Origin: JAWVFN01 sp963696625
Lineage (GTDB): Bacteria; Actinomycetota; Thermoleophilia; Solirubrobacterales; 70-9
NCBI GenBank assembly: GCA_963696625.1
Contig: CAVOKZ010000030.1
Location: 1-64,000 of the forward strand
Direction: 5' to 3'
Length of the DNA stretch: 64,000 bases
Position numbers and translations under genes: made by a program. Below the pieces are notes generated by a model. The model was not told the DNA's origin and did no database searches. It saw only the letters and a list, made by a program, of their open reading frames with translations. Shown here piece after piece: positions 9,331 through 18,765 of the stretch (position 1 is its first letter; every line of letters starts with the position of its first letter).

Positions 9331-11048
9331 GCCGGTTCCAGTACCTTGATGCCGAGGACACTGCGATTACGCGTCCAGTTGCTGCCCGCCAGCAGCAGGA
9401 CGGCGGGCCGGGTGAAGGAGTAACAGACGATCAGGTCGCAGAACGTGGTGATCCCGAGATAGAGGGCGAATCCGCGAACGGAGCCGACGCTCAGGGTGAA
9501 CAGGATGATCGCCGCGATCATCGAGACGAGGTCGGCCACCCAGATGGTGCGCCACGTGACCGCGAAACTTCGTGGCGCTCCGTTTCTCAGACTCCGCCCG
9601 TTGCGGAGTTCGTCCTTGATCCGCTCGAAGAACACGACATAGCTGTCGACCGTGACGCCGACCGCGACGATGATGCCGGTGACGCCGGCGAGGCTGAGCG
9701 CGTAGTTGGTCCAGCCGGAGATCAGCGATGCGGCACTGAACACGAGCAGGCTCCACACGCCGAGCCCGGCGACGATGACGAGCGCCAGCCAGCGGTAATA
9801 GGCGAAGAGGAACATCAGCACCATGGCCAAACCGACGAGCCCGGCGATGATCGCCGCGTTGAGCGAGTCGGCGCCGGCTGATGCGGACACGGTGCGGGCC
9901 TCCTGTGCGGCGACCTCGACCGGGAACGCCCCGCGGTTGAGCACGGCGGCGAGATCCTCGGCCTCCGAGCGGGCGAAGCTGCCGGTGATGGCCACAGCGT
10001 CGCTGAAGTTCGGCTGGTTCACCTGCGGCGACGACTGCACGACGCTGTCGAGCGTGATGGCGATCTGCCCCCGGACGCCTGGCTGCGTGGACGGACAGGT
10101 GGGAGCGGTGTTGTAGCACTGGTTGGCGAGGCTGTTCCAGGTCGCCTGGCCGTCGCCGCGCAGATCGACCGACACACCCCACCCCTGATCGGCGGTGAGT
10201 TTCGCGCTCCCCCGTTCGAACACCTCGCCGGTCCCCTGGGCGGGGCCCACGCAGACGTTCTGACCGTCACGAGTGGGCAGCAGTACGGCGCCCGGCGCCG
10301 AGGGTGAGATCGGCGGAGCCGAGGGTGAGATCGGCGGAGCCGAGGGTGAGATCGGCGGCGCCGAGGGTGAGATCGGCGGCGCCGAGGGTGAGATCGGCGG
10401 CGCCGAGGGTGAGATCGGCGGCGCCGAGGGTGAGATCGGCGGCGTGGTCACCGGCTCGGGGGCCGGAGGGTCGAGCGTGGTCGGCTCGGGAACCGTCGGT
10501 TGGGGCACTGTCTGGGCGGGCACGAGCCTGGCGGACGCGGCACGCCGGAAACCGGCCGGCGTCGCCGGGTCGGTGGTCACGCTGTTGCCGACCGGCGGCG
10601 CGGTCGTGACCGGCACGCTGCCGGCCGGCGAATCGGGCGGCGCGGGGCTCTCCGAGGAGGTCGGTACGACCGAGGACGTCGCGACCGAGGACGTCGCGCA
10701 ATCGGAGGGGTTGACGACGGGGCGTAGCTCGACGACGCCGGAGACGTTGACGGCATCGAGTGCCTTCTGCTGGTCCTTCACGCCGGGCAGGTCGACCACG
10801 ATCGTCTCGCCCTGGACGCGGACATCGGGCTCGGCGATGCCACGGTTCTCGAGCTCGCTGCGGATGAGGTCGCGGATCACGACCAGGTCATCGCCCGACG
10901 CCTGCTCGACCGGAGCGAGGATGACCGAGACACCGCCCTGGAGATCGAGCCCGAGGATCGGGGTGTTGCCGGTGACGATGTTGGCGATGAACAACAGCAC
11001 GACGAAGACGACCGTGCCGATCATCGATACCCAGAGGCGGCGACGCAT
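9327..11048 (-). CDS. secD: protein translocase subunit SecD
   Basis: Large SecDF subunit, six membrane helices with a periplasmic head. Seen: helix 1 near residues 8-25, the signature TPILGLDLQGGVSVIL, periplasmic P1 domain, then YYRWLALVIVAGLG, LAGVTGIIVAVGVTVDSYVV and FFERIKDELRNGRSLR. The frame is intact at 573 residues. The periplasmic part carries a Pro/Ser/Thr-rich insertion that includes seven tandem PPISPSA heptads, absent from typical SecD; it probably forms a flexible linker. It is cotranscribed with yajC (9-base gap) and secF (ATGA overlap). Confidence 0.97.
   Translation of the reverse strand: MRRRLWVSMIGTVVFVVLLFIANIVTGNTPILGLDLQGGVSVILAPVEQASGDDLVVIRDLIRSELENRGIAEPDVRVQGETIVVDLPGVKDQQKALDAVNVSGVVELRPVVNPSDCATSSVATSSVVPTSSESPAPPDSPAGSVPVTTAPPVGNSVTTDPATPAGFRRAASARLVPAQTVPQPTVPEPTTLDPPAPEPVTTPPISPSAPPISPSAPPISPSAPPISPSAPPISPSAPPISPSAPPISPSAPGAVLLPTRDGQNVCVGPAQGTGEVFERGSAKLTADQGWGVSVDLRGDGQATWNSLANQCYNTAPTCPSTQPGVRGQIAITLDSVVQSSPQVNQPNFSDAVAITGSFARSEAEDLAAVLNRGAFPVEVAAQEARTVSASAGADSLNAAIIAGLVGLAMVLMFLFAYYRWLALVIVAGLGVWSLLVFSAASLISGWTNYALSLAGVTGIIVAVGVTVDSYVVFFERIKDELRNGRSLRNGAPRSFAVTWRTIWVADLVSMIAAIILFTLSVGSVRGFALYLGITTFCDLIVCYSFTRPAVLLLAGSNWTRNRSVLGIKVLEPA
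10297..10443 (-). repeat. 21-bp x 7 tandem repeat in secD
   Basis: Seven near-perfect 21-bp units, each encoding PPISPSA in SecD. Units differ mainly at the last base (GGCGGA versus GGCGGC), so the array looks recently expanded. Confidence 0.95.
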
Positions 11049-11057
11049 GGGGGCCGG

Positions 11058-11471
<414 letters not shown>

Positions 11472-11567
11472 AACGGCGGGCGAGCTTATCGGCCATCGTG
11501 CAGCGAAGTCCGTCACTTCGGAGCGAACTCCCAGACCGTCATTCGACGCGGGAAAAGGCCCACACCG

Positions 11568-12665
11568 TCAGGCCCACACCGCCAGGACGTCGCGGCGGAG
11601 CTGTCCGAACGTGCCCTCGATGATCGCCGCGCGCATCCGATCCATCAGATCGATCGTCCAAGCGACGTTGTGGATCGACAACAACCGTGACGCGGTGGGC
11701 TCGCCGACCTGGAGGAGGTGTCGGATGTAGCCGCGGCTGTGCCGGGCGCACACCGGGCACGAACACGTCGTGTCGAGTGGTTCGTCGAGGTCGGCGTTGC
11801 GTGCAGCCTTGGCCTGGTAGCGACCCGTGGAGGTGAGTGCCGTGCCGTGGCGGCCGAGGCGGGTCTGCATGACGCAGTCGAACTGGTCGACCCCGAGGGC
11901 GACGGCCTCGACGAGCGACGCCGGATCACCGACACCCATCAGATAGCGGGGTTGGTCGTCGGGCAACTCGGCCAGCGCCGCGGCGAGCGCCGGCAGCATC
12001 TGCTCGCGTGTCTCCCCCACCGAGAGCCCGCCGATGCCGTAGCCGTCGAAGCCGACGTCGACGGTTCGCCGGGCACTCTCGATCCGCATCGATTCGCTCG
12101 CCCCACCCTGGACGATGCCGAACAGCGCCTGATCGGCCATCGAGTGAGACGCCCGGGCGCGGACCGCCCAAGAATGTGTGAGTTCGACGGCTCGCCGGAT
12201 CACCTCCGGCGGGCTCGGCAGCGGCGGGCAGACGTCGAGCACCATCTGGATGTCGGCGCCGAGCCGCTGCTGGACGTCGACGGCGATCTCGGGAGTGAAC
12301 CGGTGCGCCGAACCGTCGTAGGTGCTCCTGAACGTCACGCCGTCGCCGTCGATCTCCGGGTCGAGGGAGAAGACCTGGAAACCTCCCGAGTCGGTCAGGG
12401 TGAGCCCGCTCCATCCCGTGAACTTGCCGAGACCCCCGAACCGCCCGACCACGTCGGCGCCGGGCCGCAACATGAGGTGGTACGCGTTGCCCAGGACGAT
12501 CTGCGCGCCGATCTCCTCGTAGTCCGCGGCGCTCAGGAACTTGATCGCTCCGCGCGTGCCGACCGGCATGAACAGTGGCGTCGTGTAGCTTGCGCAGGCC
12601 GTGGTCGCGGTTCCCGCCCGGGCCGTGCCGTCGACGGCATCCACGGCGAGGTCGACCCGATGCAT
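11568..12665 (-). CDS. tgt: tRNA-guanine transglycosylase
   Basis: Exchanges G34 of GUN tRNAs for preQ1 in queuosine synthesis. Seen: FMPVGTRGAIKFLS, LGNAYHLMLRPG, TLTDSGGFQVFSL (catalytic Asp region), FGIVQGGAS, GIGGLSVGE, and the zinc site CSCPVCARHSRGYIRHL. Length 365 residues, intact. The ATG overlaps the queA stop by one base. tgt next to queA and the yajC-secD-secF genes is a conserved arrangement. Confidence 0.97.
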   Translation of the reverse strand: MHRVDLAVDAVDGTARAGTATTACASYTTPLFMPVGTRGAIKFLSAADYEEIGAQIVLGNAYHLMLRPGADVVGRFGGLGKFTGWSGLTLTDSGGFQVFSLDPEIDGDGVTFRSTYDGSAHRFTPEIAVDVQQRLGADIQMVLDVCPPLPSPPEVIRRAVELTHSWAVRARASHSMADQALFGIVQGGASESMRIESARRTVDVGFDGYGIGGLSVGETREQMLPALAAALAELPDDQPRYLMGVGDPASLVEAVALGVDQFDCVMQTRLGRHGTALTSTGRYQAKAARNADLDEPLDTTCSCPVCARHSRGYIRHLLQVGEPTASRLLSIHNVAWTIDLMDRMRAAIIEGTFGQLRRDVLAVWA

Positions 12666-13678
12666 CAGGACGCCGACCGATCGAGCAGCATCGCGTCACC
12701 GAAGGACAAGAACCGGTAGTCGGCGGCGAGCGCTTCGGTGTACAGGCATCGCCATCGGTCGCCGACGAACGCGTCGATCATCATCAGCAGCGTGGTCCTG
12801 GGAAGGTGGAAGTTCGTCATCAGCAGATCCACGACCTGCCAATCGAACCCTCGGTGGATGAACAGATCGGTCCGGCCAGACGGTGCCGTGCGGGCCGCGG
12901 CTGATTCGAGGGCGCGAACTGCGGTTGTGCCGACGGCGACGACCCGTCCGGCGCCTTCGCAGGCGAGCCGGGTCTCGTCGGGTACCCGGTAGCGCTCGGT
13001 GTGCATCGGATGGTCGAGCGGATCGTCGGTGCTGATCGGCTGGAACGTGTCGAGCCCGACGACGAGTTCGACCGTCGCCGTCGACACACCGACCGCCGCC
13101 AGGCGCGCGAACAGGTCGTCGGTGAAGTGCAGACCTGCCGTCGGAGCGGCTGCACTTCCGGGGGTCGCCGCGTACACGGTCTGGTAGCGCGACGGGTCGT
13201 CGAGCGGCGTCGTGATGTACGGCGGTAGTGGCATCTCGCCCATGTCGTCGAGCAGGGCCAGCGGATCCGACCCGTCGGTGAGCAACTCCACGACGAAGGT
13301 GTCACCGGCAACGGTCCGTTCACCGACGCGAACGATCGCCCGACCGCTCCGGAACAGTTCCTCGCCGACCGCCAGCTTCTTTCCCGGACGCAGCAATGCC
13401 TCCCACGTGCGTCGATCGTCGTCGATGGCTTCCAGCAGCAGCACCTCTGCCTGGCCGCCGGAACGGCGGGTGAGTCGCAGCCGCGCCGGGATCACCCGTG
13501 TCTCGTTGAGCACCAACAGGTCGCCCTCACGGAGAAGCTCCGGCAGGTCTTGCACCCGGTGGTGCGTCGGGGCGGCCGAACCACGGTCGAGGAGAAGCCG
13601 GGCGCTGTCGCGGGGCTCGATCGGGATCTGGGCGATACGACCGGCAGGCAGGTGGTAGTCGAAGTCGGCGATCCGCAC
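12665..13678 (-). CDS. queA: S-adenosylmethionine:tRNA ribosyltransferase-isomerase
   Basis: Transfers and isomerises the ribosyl group of SAM onto preQ1-tRNA to make epoxyqueuosine. Seen: start MRIADFDYHLPAGRIAQIPI, LLVLNETRVIPARL, PLPPYITTPLDDPSRYQTVY, PTAGLHFTDDL, ELVVGLDTFQPI and TNFHLPRTTLLMMIDAF, all family blocks. 337 residues, intact. It is upstream of tgt in the same operon, so the two queuosine steps are made together. Confidence 0.97.
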   Translation of the reverse strand: MRIADFDYHLPAGRIAQIPIEPRDSARLLLDRGSAAPTHHRVQDLPELLREGDLLVLNETRVIPARLRLTRRSGGQAEVLLLEAIDDDRRTWEALLRPGKKLAVGEELFRSGRAIVRVGERTVAGDTFVVELLTDGSDPLALLDDMGEMPLPPYITTPLDDPSRYQTVYAATPGSAAAPTAGLHFTDDLFARLAAVGVSTATVELVVGLDTFQPISTDDPLDHPMHTERYRVPDETRLACEGAGRVVAVGTTAVRALESAAARTAPSGRTDLFIHRGFDWQVVDLLMTNFHLPRTTLLMMIDAFVGDRWRCLYTEALAADYRFLSFGDAMLLDRSAS

Positions 13679-13723
13679 CGGCGCCAGGCTACGGCGAACC
13701 CTCCGTCACGCGATCGCTCCCGG

Positions 13724-14773
13724 TCAGCCGAACAGGCTGCCGCCTGCGCTCGCGCGATGGGGCGGGGGCAGACCGATGTGCTCGTACGCGGCGTCGAGCG
13801 CGACGCGCCCGCGGGGGGTCCGGGCGATCATGCCCTGGGTGATGAGAAACGGCTCGTACACGTCCTCGACGGTGTCGGGCTGCTCTCCGACGCTGATGGC
13901 CACGGTCGACAGGCCGACCGGCCCTCCCTTGAACTGGGTGCACAGCGCCGAGAGGATCGCCCGGTCGACCTTGTCGAGCCCGCGGTCGTCGACGCCGAAC
14001 AGGGCCAGACCATCACGAGCGATGTCGGCGTCGACCATGCCGTTCGCGCGTACCTCGGAGAAGTCGCGAACTCGGCGTAGCAAACGATTGGCGATCCGAG
14101 GTGTCCCGCGTGAGCGGCGGGCGATCTCCCATGCGCCGGCGGAATCGATCTCGACGCCGAGGATGCCCGCCGCGCGCTCGACGATGGCTTGCAGTTCGGC
14201 ACTGTCGTAGTAGTCGAGCCGGGCGACCAGGCCGAACCGGTCCCGGAGTGGGCCGGTGATCATTCCGGTTCTGGTGGTGGCCCCCACCAGCGTGAACGGC
14301 GGCATCGTGAGCCGGATGCTCGACGCCGCGGGACCCTTGCCGACCACGATGTCGAGCTGGAAGTCTTCCATCGCCGGGTACAGGATCTCCTCGACGGCGC
14401 GCGACAACCGGTGGATCTCGTCGATGAACAGCACGTCTCCGTCGTCGAGCTTGGTCAGGATGGCCGCGAGGTCGCCGGCTCGCTCGAGTGCCGGGCCCGA
14501 AGTGACATGCAGATGCACTCCCATCTCGGTGGCGACGATGCCGGCAAGCGTGGTCTTGCCCAGCCCCGGCGGCCCGGCGAACAGGAGGTGGTCGACGGTC
14601 TGATTGCGCCTGCGAGCCGCTTCGAGCACGATCGTGAGGTGCTCCTTGAGTTCCCGTTGGCCGATGAACTCATCGAGCGCTCTCGGCCGCAGCCCGGCCT
14701 CGATGTCGAGATCGGCAGCGGTGTCGACATCGTCGGTCGGGCCGATGCTCGGGTCGAGGAACTCGTCACGCAC
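13724..14773 (-). CDS. ruvB: Holliday junction helicase RuvB
   Basis: AAA+ motor that drives branch migration with RuvA. Seen: LRPRALDEFIGQRELKEHL, Walker A GPPGLGKTTLA, Walker B LFIDEIHRLSRAVEE, sensor 1 LVGATTRTGMITGPLRDRFG, arginine finger region RGTPRIANRLLRRVRDF, winged helix GGPVGLSTVAISVGE. GTG at 14773 is preferred over an upstream ATG at 14830, because it gives the usual N-terminus and an 8-base overlap with the ruvA stop. 349 residues. Confidence 0.97.
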   Translation of the reverse strand: MRDEFLDPSIGPTDDVDTAADLDIEAGLRPRALDEFIGQRELKEHLTIVLEAARRRNQTVDHLLFAGPPGLGKTTLAGIVATEMGVHLHVTSGPALERAGDLAAILTKLDDGDVLFIDEIHRLSRAVEEILYPAMEDFQLDIVVGKGPAASSIRLTMPPFTLVGATTRTGMITGPLRDRFGLVARLDYYDSAELQAIVERAAGILGVEIDSAGAWEIARRSRGTPRIANRLLRRVRDFSEVRANGMVDADIARDGLALFGVDDRGLDKVDRAILSALCTQFKGGPVGLSTVAISVGEQPDTVEDVYEPFLITQGMIARTPRGRVALDAAYEHIGLPPPHRASAGGSLFG

Positions 14774-15356
14774 GGCGAGCCCCCAACGACTTGAGTGCCT
14801 CGCGCAGCAGCGACGACGCGTCGGCGTCACCGGAGAGGTCGCGCAGCACCTCGCGTATCTCGTCGGACCCGTACCCGAGCCCGGTCAGCGCCTCGCGGAC
14901 ATCGGCGACCGCCGAGCTCTGCCCGACGGCGCCACCGCCGTGCTCCAGCACCGGGATCGAGAGCCGGTCGCGAAGTTCGACGATGAGGCGTTCGGCGGTC
15001 TTCTTGCCGACGCCGGGCACCAGCGACATGGCCGCGGTGTCGCCGTTGGCGACGATGTCGACGAGCGCCAGTGGTGGGTGCGTCGCCATCACGGCCATCG
15101 CCAGTGCGGGCCCGACCCCGTGGGTGGCGATCAGCACCTCGAACATCGCTCGCTCGGCTCCGGACGCGAAGCCGTAGAGCGTTTGGGCATCGTCGCGAAT
15201 GTGATGGTGCACGTAGAGGAACGCATCGCTCGACGGTTCGAGTTCGGCGAGTGTCCGGTGCGAGACCGTGACGAGATATCCGACGCCGGCCACCTCGAGC
15301 AGGACGGCACCATCGGCGTTGCGTTCGAGGACGGTTCCCCGCAGTGATCCGATCAC
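14766..15356 (-). CDS. ruvA: Holliday junction DNA helicase subunit RuvA
   Basis: Tetrameric junction-binding protein that loads RuvB. Seen: start VIGSLRGTVLER (GTG), GVGYLVTVSHRT, LYVHHHIRDDAQTLYGF, the HhH segments THGVGPALAMAVM and LVPGVGKKTAERLIVELRD, and a C-terminal RuvB-binding domain (ALTGLGYGSDEIREVLRDL). 196 residues. GTG at 15356 overlaps the ruvC stop by three bases, and its own stop overlaps ruvB. Confidence 0.97.
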   Translation of the reverse strand: MIGSLRGTVLERNADGAVLLEVAGVGYLVTVSHRTLAELEPSSDAFLYVHHHIRDDAQTLYGFASGAERAMFEVLIATHGVGPALAMAVMATHPPLALVDIVANGDTAAMSLVPGVGKKTAERLIVELRDRLSIPVLEHGGGAVGQSSAVADVREALTGLGYGSDEIREVLRDLSGDADASSLLREALKSLGARRA

Positions 15357-15859
15357 CGCGACTGCTCCGTCGCCGAGAGCACCCGCTGGCGCATCGGCGA
15401 CATCGCCAGATGACACAGCGCCAAAGCAGCTGCGTCGGCAGCGTCGGCGGGCTTGGGGAGCGTGGTGAGCCCGAGGCGTACCTGCACCATCTTCTGAACC
15501 TGCTGCTTGTCGGCGCCGCCCCATCCCGCCACGGCGTCTTTGACCTGGTTCGGCGTGTACTGCACGACGTCGCACCCCGCCAGTGCCGCCTCGGCGAGCG
15601 CCAGGCCACTCGCCTGGCCGACACTCATCGCCGTGCGCACGTTGACCTGGAAGAACACCTGCTCGACAGCGACCGCGTCGGGGGCGAACTCCGCGAGCAA
15701 CGCCGCGAACTCGACACGCAGCGAGGCGAGCCGCTGCGGGAGCGGATCGGTCGGAGGCGTACGGATCACGCCGAGCGAAACGGCCCGGACGTCGCCACTT
15801 CGACGACTGTCGAGCACCGCGTACCCGCATCGTGTCAGCCCTGGGTCGATCCCGATCAC
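15353..15859 (-). CDS. ruvC: Holliday junction resolvase RuvC
   Basis: Metal-dependent nuclease that cuts Holliday junctions. Seen: first acidic residue in VIGIDPGLTRCGYAVLD, second in VAVEQVFFQVNVRTAMSVG, then YTPNQVKDAVAGWGGADKQQ and the last acidic cluster KPADAADAAALALCHL. The GTG at 15859 is chosen because homology begins there; an upstream ATG at 15934 would add 25 unrelated residues. The ruvC-ruvA-ruvB order with overlapping ends is the usual operon. Confidence 0.95.
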   Translation of the reverse strand: MIGIDPGLTRCGYAVLDSRRSGDVRAVSLGVIRTPPTDPLPQRLASLRVEFAALLAEFAPDAVAVEQVFFQVNVRTAMSVGQASGLALAEAALAGCDVVQYTPNQVKDAVAGWGGADKQQVQKMVQVRLGLTTLPKPADAADAAALALCHLAMSPMRQRVLSATEQSR

Positions 15860-15979
15860 ACGGAGACTCGCACGGGGAGTCGCACGGGGAGTGCGGGGTG
15901 ACGTGGCGAACACAGGTTCGTAGCGTAGCCGCACAACCGGACGCTCGTGGTGATGGTCCCGACGGCCGTCACGACAGGC

Positions 15980-16435
15980 TCAAGCGGTGAGCTCGTCGAG
16001 TTCGGCCAGAAGCTCCTTCACCGGCCGGTAGGTCAGGCCGGCGATGGCTCGATGGGCGTATCTGACGATTCCGTCCGCGTCGATGATGAACACGCTGCGC
16101 CGTGCGAACCCGAGCGGGCCCAACGTGCCGTAGAGGCCGGCGATCGCCTTGTCGGTGTCGGCCAACAACGGGAACCCGAAGCCGTGCTTGCCGGCGAACG
16201 CGTCGTGGCTGGTCACGTCCTGGGCGGAGATCCCCAGCACCTGCGCGTTCAGCTCCGTGAACTGCCCGAGCTCGTCGTTGTAGCTGTTGAGCTGCTTCGT
16301 GCACACCGCGGTGTCGTCGCCCGGGTAGAACACGAGCACCACCGGGCGACCGCGGTAGTCACTCAACGACACGTCGGCGCCACCGGTGGCCGGCAGCGTG
16401 AAATCGGGGGCGACATCGCCCACGCCGAGGCTCAT
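15980..16435 (-). CDS. thioredoxin-fold peroxiredoxin (PrxQ/BCP-like)
   Basis: Reduces peroxides with a catalytic cysteine. Seen: start MSLGVGDVAPDFTLP, GRPVVLVFYPGDDTAVCTKQ (peroxidatic Cys), GISAQDVTSHDAFAGKH, LLADTDKAIAGLYG and RSVFIIDADGIVRY. 151 residues. There is no second Cys five residues after the first, so it differs from typical two-Cys BCP enzymes. Its ATG overlaps the yebC stop (ATGA), placing an oxidative-stress enzyme inside the yebC-ruvCAB operon, which is not the standard arrangement. Confidence 0.9.
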   Translation of the reverse strand: MSLGVGDVAPDFTLPATGGADVSLSDYRGRPVVLVFYPGDDTAVCTKQLNSYNDELGQFTELNAQVLGISAQDVTSHDAFAGKHGFGFPLLADTDKAIAGLYGTLGPLGFARRSVFIIDADGIVRYAHRAIAGLTYRPVKELLAELDELTA

Positions 16436-17178
16436 GACGTCACCACCTCCATCAGCTCGTCGCTGATGTCGAAGTTCGAAAAGACGTCCTGAACGTCGTC
16501 GTTGTCCTCCAACGCCTCGAGGATCCGCAGCACCGCCTTGGCGTCGCTCGTCTCGGTGATCGGCACGAGGTTCTCCGACACCATCTGCGAGTCGGCCGAG
16601 ATCACCTCGATGCCGGCCTCGTCGAGCCTCGACTTCACGTCGTACACCACCGAGGGGTCGGTCATGATGCGGAAGCTGTCGCCTTCCCGGATCACGTCGT
16701 CGGCGCCGGCGTCGATCGCGACGAGCATCACGTCGTCCTCTTCGAGTCCCTCCCCGGTGAGGATCACGCCACGGCGCTCGAATTGCCAGCTGACCGCACC
16801 GGGTTCGGCCATCGAGCCCCCGAGCTTGCTGAACACATTGCGGATCTCGGCGCCCGTGCGATTCCTGTTGTCGGTGAGGACATCGATCATCAGCGCGACG
16901 CCGCCCGGCGCATAGCCCTCGTACATGATGCTCTCGTAGGTTCCGCCGTCGGCGTCGCCCGTGCCGCGCTTGATCGCCCGGTCGATCGCGTCGTTCGTCA
17001 TCCGACCGGCTTTCGCCTTCTGCACGGCGGTGCGCAGTGTCGGATTGGTCTCGATGTCGCCACCGCTCTTGGCCGACACCTCGATCTGGCGCGCCAGCTT
17101 CGCGAACAACTTGCCCCGCGCCTTGTCGACAGCGCCCTTCTTGTGCTTGATCGTTGCCCATTTCGAATGGCCGGACAT
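16432..17178 (-). CDS. yebC: YebC/PmpR-family protein
   Basis: Family described as transcriptional regulators and, more recently, as aids for translating proline-rich stretches. Seen: start MSGHSKWATIKHKKGAVDKA, IERAIKRGTG-like IDRAIKRGTGDADG, YEGYAPGGVALMIDVLTDNR, GSMAEPGAVSWQFERRGVI and a C-terminal domain ending LMEVVTS. 248 residues, intact. It is upstream of ruvC as in most bacteria. The prolines in the SecD repeat of the same operon make the translation role worth noting. Confidence 0.96.
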   Translation of the reverse strand: MSGHSKWATIKHKKGAVDKARGKLFAKLARQIEVSAKSGGDIETNPTLRTAVQKAKAGRMTNDAIDRAIKRGTGDADGGTYESIMYEGYAPGGVALMIDVLTDNRNRTGAEIRNVFSKLGGSMAEPGAVSWQFERRGVILTGEGLEEDDVMLVAIDAGADDVIREGDSFRIMTDPSVVYDVKSRLDEAGIEVISADSQMVSENLVPITETSDAKAVLRILEALEDNDDVQDVFSNFDISDELMEVVTS

Positions 17179-17183
17179 GTCGT

Positions 17184-17855
17184 CTACTCCGTGATCGGAA
17201 CTGGTTGCTTCAGCGAATCGAGGAACATCTCGTGCAGCCGATTGTCGTCGGTGAGCTCAGGATGGAACGCCGCAACCGTACAGCCTCCGTCGCGCAGGAG
17301 AACAGGCACGCCGTCGTGTTCGGCCAGCACTTCGACATCGGGCCCAACGCGCATGACCAGCGGGGCACGAATGAACACGGCATGGAACGCCTCGCTGAGC
17401 CCGCAGACGTCCAGGTCCGTTTCGAAGCTCTCGAGCTGGCGCCCGTACCCGTTGCGCCGCACGGTGATGTCGAGTCGTTCGAAACCTCGTTGGTCGGACC
17501 GACCGTCGAGAACCTCCTTCGCGCACAGGATCATCCCGGCACACGTGCCGAACACCGGCAGCCCCTCGGCAATGCGTCCCTTCAGCTCGTCATACAGCCC
17601 GCTCGTGTCGAGCAGACGCGACATCGTCGTGCTCTCGCCTCCCGGGAGGATCAACGCATCGAGCCCGGCGAGTTCGGCCGGCCGGCGAACGAGCGGCGCC
17701 ACGACACCGAGTGACTCCAATCGCTCCCGGTGGGCTGCGAACGCGCCCTGTAGAGCGAGAACCCCGACGGTGACATCGCCCGCACGGGGCTGACGTCTCC
17801 GGCCGTCGATCGGCTCGACGAGCGGATGGATCGGCTCACCAGCCCCGTTCGGCAT
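17184..17855 (-). CDS. pdxT: pyridoxal 5'-phosphate synthase glutaminase subunit PdxT
   Basis: Class I glutaminase that feeds ammonia to PdxS. Seen: VTVGVLALQGAFAAHRERLE, ALILPGGESTTMSRLL, nucleophile in GLPVFGTCAGMILCAKEV, RRNGYGRQLESFE, and the His-x-Glu pair in AAFHPELTDDNRLHEMF. The start is uncertain: ATG at 17855 or 17873, both overlapping the pdxS stop; both give a longer N-terminus than usual and no better start lies closer to the homology. Confidence 0.94.
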   Translation of the reverse strand: MPNGAGEPIHPLVEPIDGRRRQPRAGDVTVGVLALQGAFAAHRERLESLGVVAPLVRRPAELAGLDALILPGGESTTMSRLLDTSGLYDELKGRIAEGLPVFGTCAGMILCAKEVLDGRSDQRGFERLDITVRRNGYGRQLESFETDLDVCGLSEAFHAVFIRAPLVMRVGPDVEVLAEHDGVPVLLRDGGCTVAAFHPELTDDNRLHEMFLDSLKQPVPITE

Positions 17856-18724
17856 ACCGCTCGTGGATCTCATCCATCCCGATACCGGTCATCGGCGCAC
17901 CGAGGCCCCGGCTCACCTTGGCGAGGATGTCCGCGTCTCGGAAGTGCGTGGTCGCCTCGACGATGGCCTTGGCACGTGGCGACGGATCTTGCGACTTGAA
18001 GATGCCGGAGCCGACGAACACTGCCTCGGCGCCGAGCTGCATGGCGAGCGCGGCATCGGCCGGAGTGGCCAGGCCCCCGGCACAGAACAGCGGCACGGGC
18101 AGCTTGGCCGTCTCGGCGACCTCCTGCACGAGCGGCAGCGGCGCCTGGAGCCGCTTGGCCCACTCGAACAGCTCGGCACTGTCGGCCTGCGTGATGCGCT
18201 TGATGTCGCCGACGATCGAGCGGAGGTGGCGCACGGCTTCCACGACGTTGCCGGTGCCGGCCTCGCCCTTGGAGCGGATCATGGCGGCGCCTTCGGAGAT
18301 GCGGCGCAATGCCTCGCCGAGGTTCGTCGCGCCGCACACGAACGGCACGTCGAAGGCGAACTTGTCGATGTGGTGGGCCTCGTCGGCAGGGGTGAGCACT
18401 TCGGATTCGTCGATGAAGTCGACATGGAGCGCCTGCATGATCTGCGCTTCGACGAAGTGACCGATGCGGACCTTGGCCATCACCGGGATCGAGACCGCTG
18501 CTTGGATTCCCTCCATCATCTCGGGGTCGCTCATCCGGGCCACGCCGCCATCGCGGCGGATGTCGGCGGGCACCCGCTCGAGGGCCATGACCGCGACGGC
18601 GCCGGCCGTCTTCGGCGATCTTGGCCTGTTCGGGTGTGACGACGTCCATGATGACGCCGCCCTTCATCATCTCGGCAAGACCACGCTTGACGGGAAACGT
18701 GCCGGTGTTTCGACGTTCGCTCAT
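17836..18724 (-). CDS. pdxS: pyridoxal 5'-phosphate synthase subunit PdxS, one frameshift
   Basis: TIM-barrel enzyme that makes PLP from ribose 5-phosphate, glyceraldehyde 3-phosphate and ammonia. Seen: KRGLAEMMKGGVIMDVVTPE (active-site Asp), MALERVPADIRRDGGVARM, IPVMAKVRIGHFVEAQ (first Lys), DESEVLTPADE, the second-Lys region FVCGATNLGEALRR and GAEAVFVGSGIFKS. A one-base shift near 18605 separates the first 40 residues from the rest; both parts are well conserved, so an indel error is likely. Start ATG at 18724. Confidence 0.93.
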
Positions 18725-18765
18725 GGCCTCAGCGTACTTTCATCTGCACGCAACGGGGCCGGCTG

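Noticed and set aside
10297..10443. CRISPR-like regular repeats
   Set aside because: Units are contiguous with no spacers and encode heptads in SecD; it is a coding tandem repeat. The same applies to 2189-2254 and 29362-29466.
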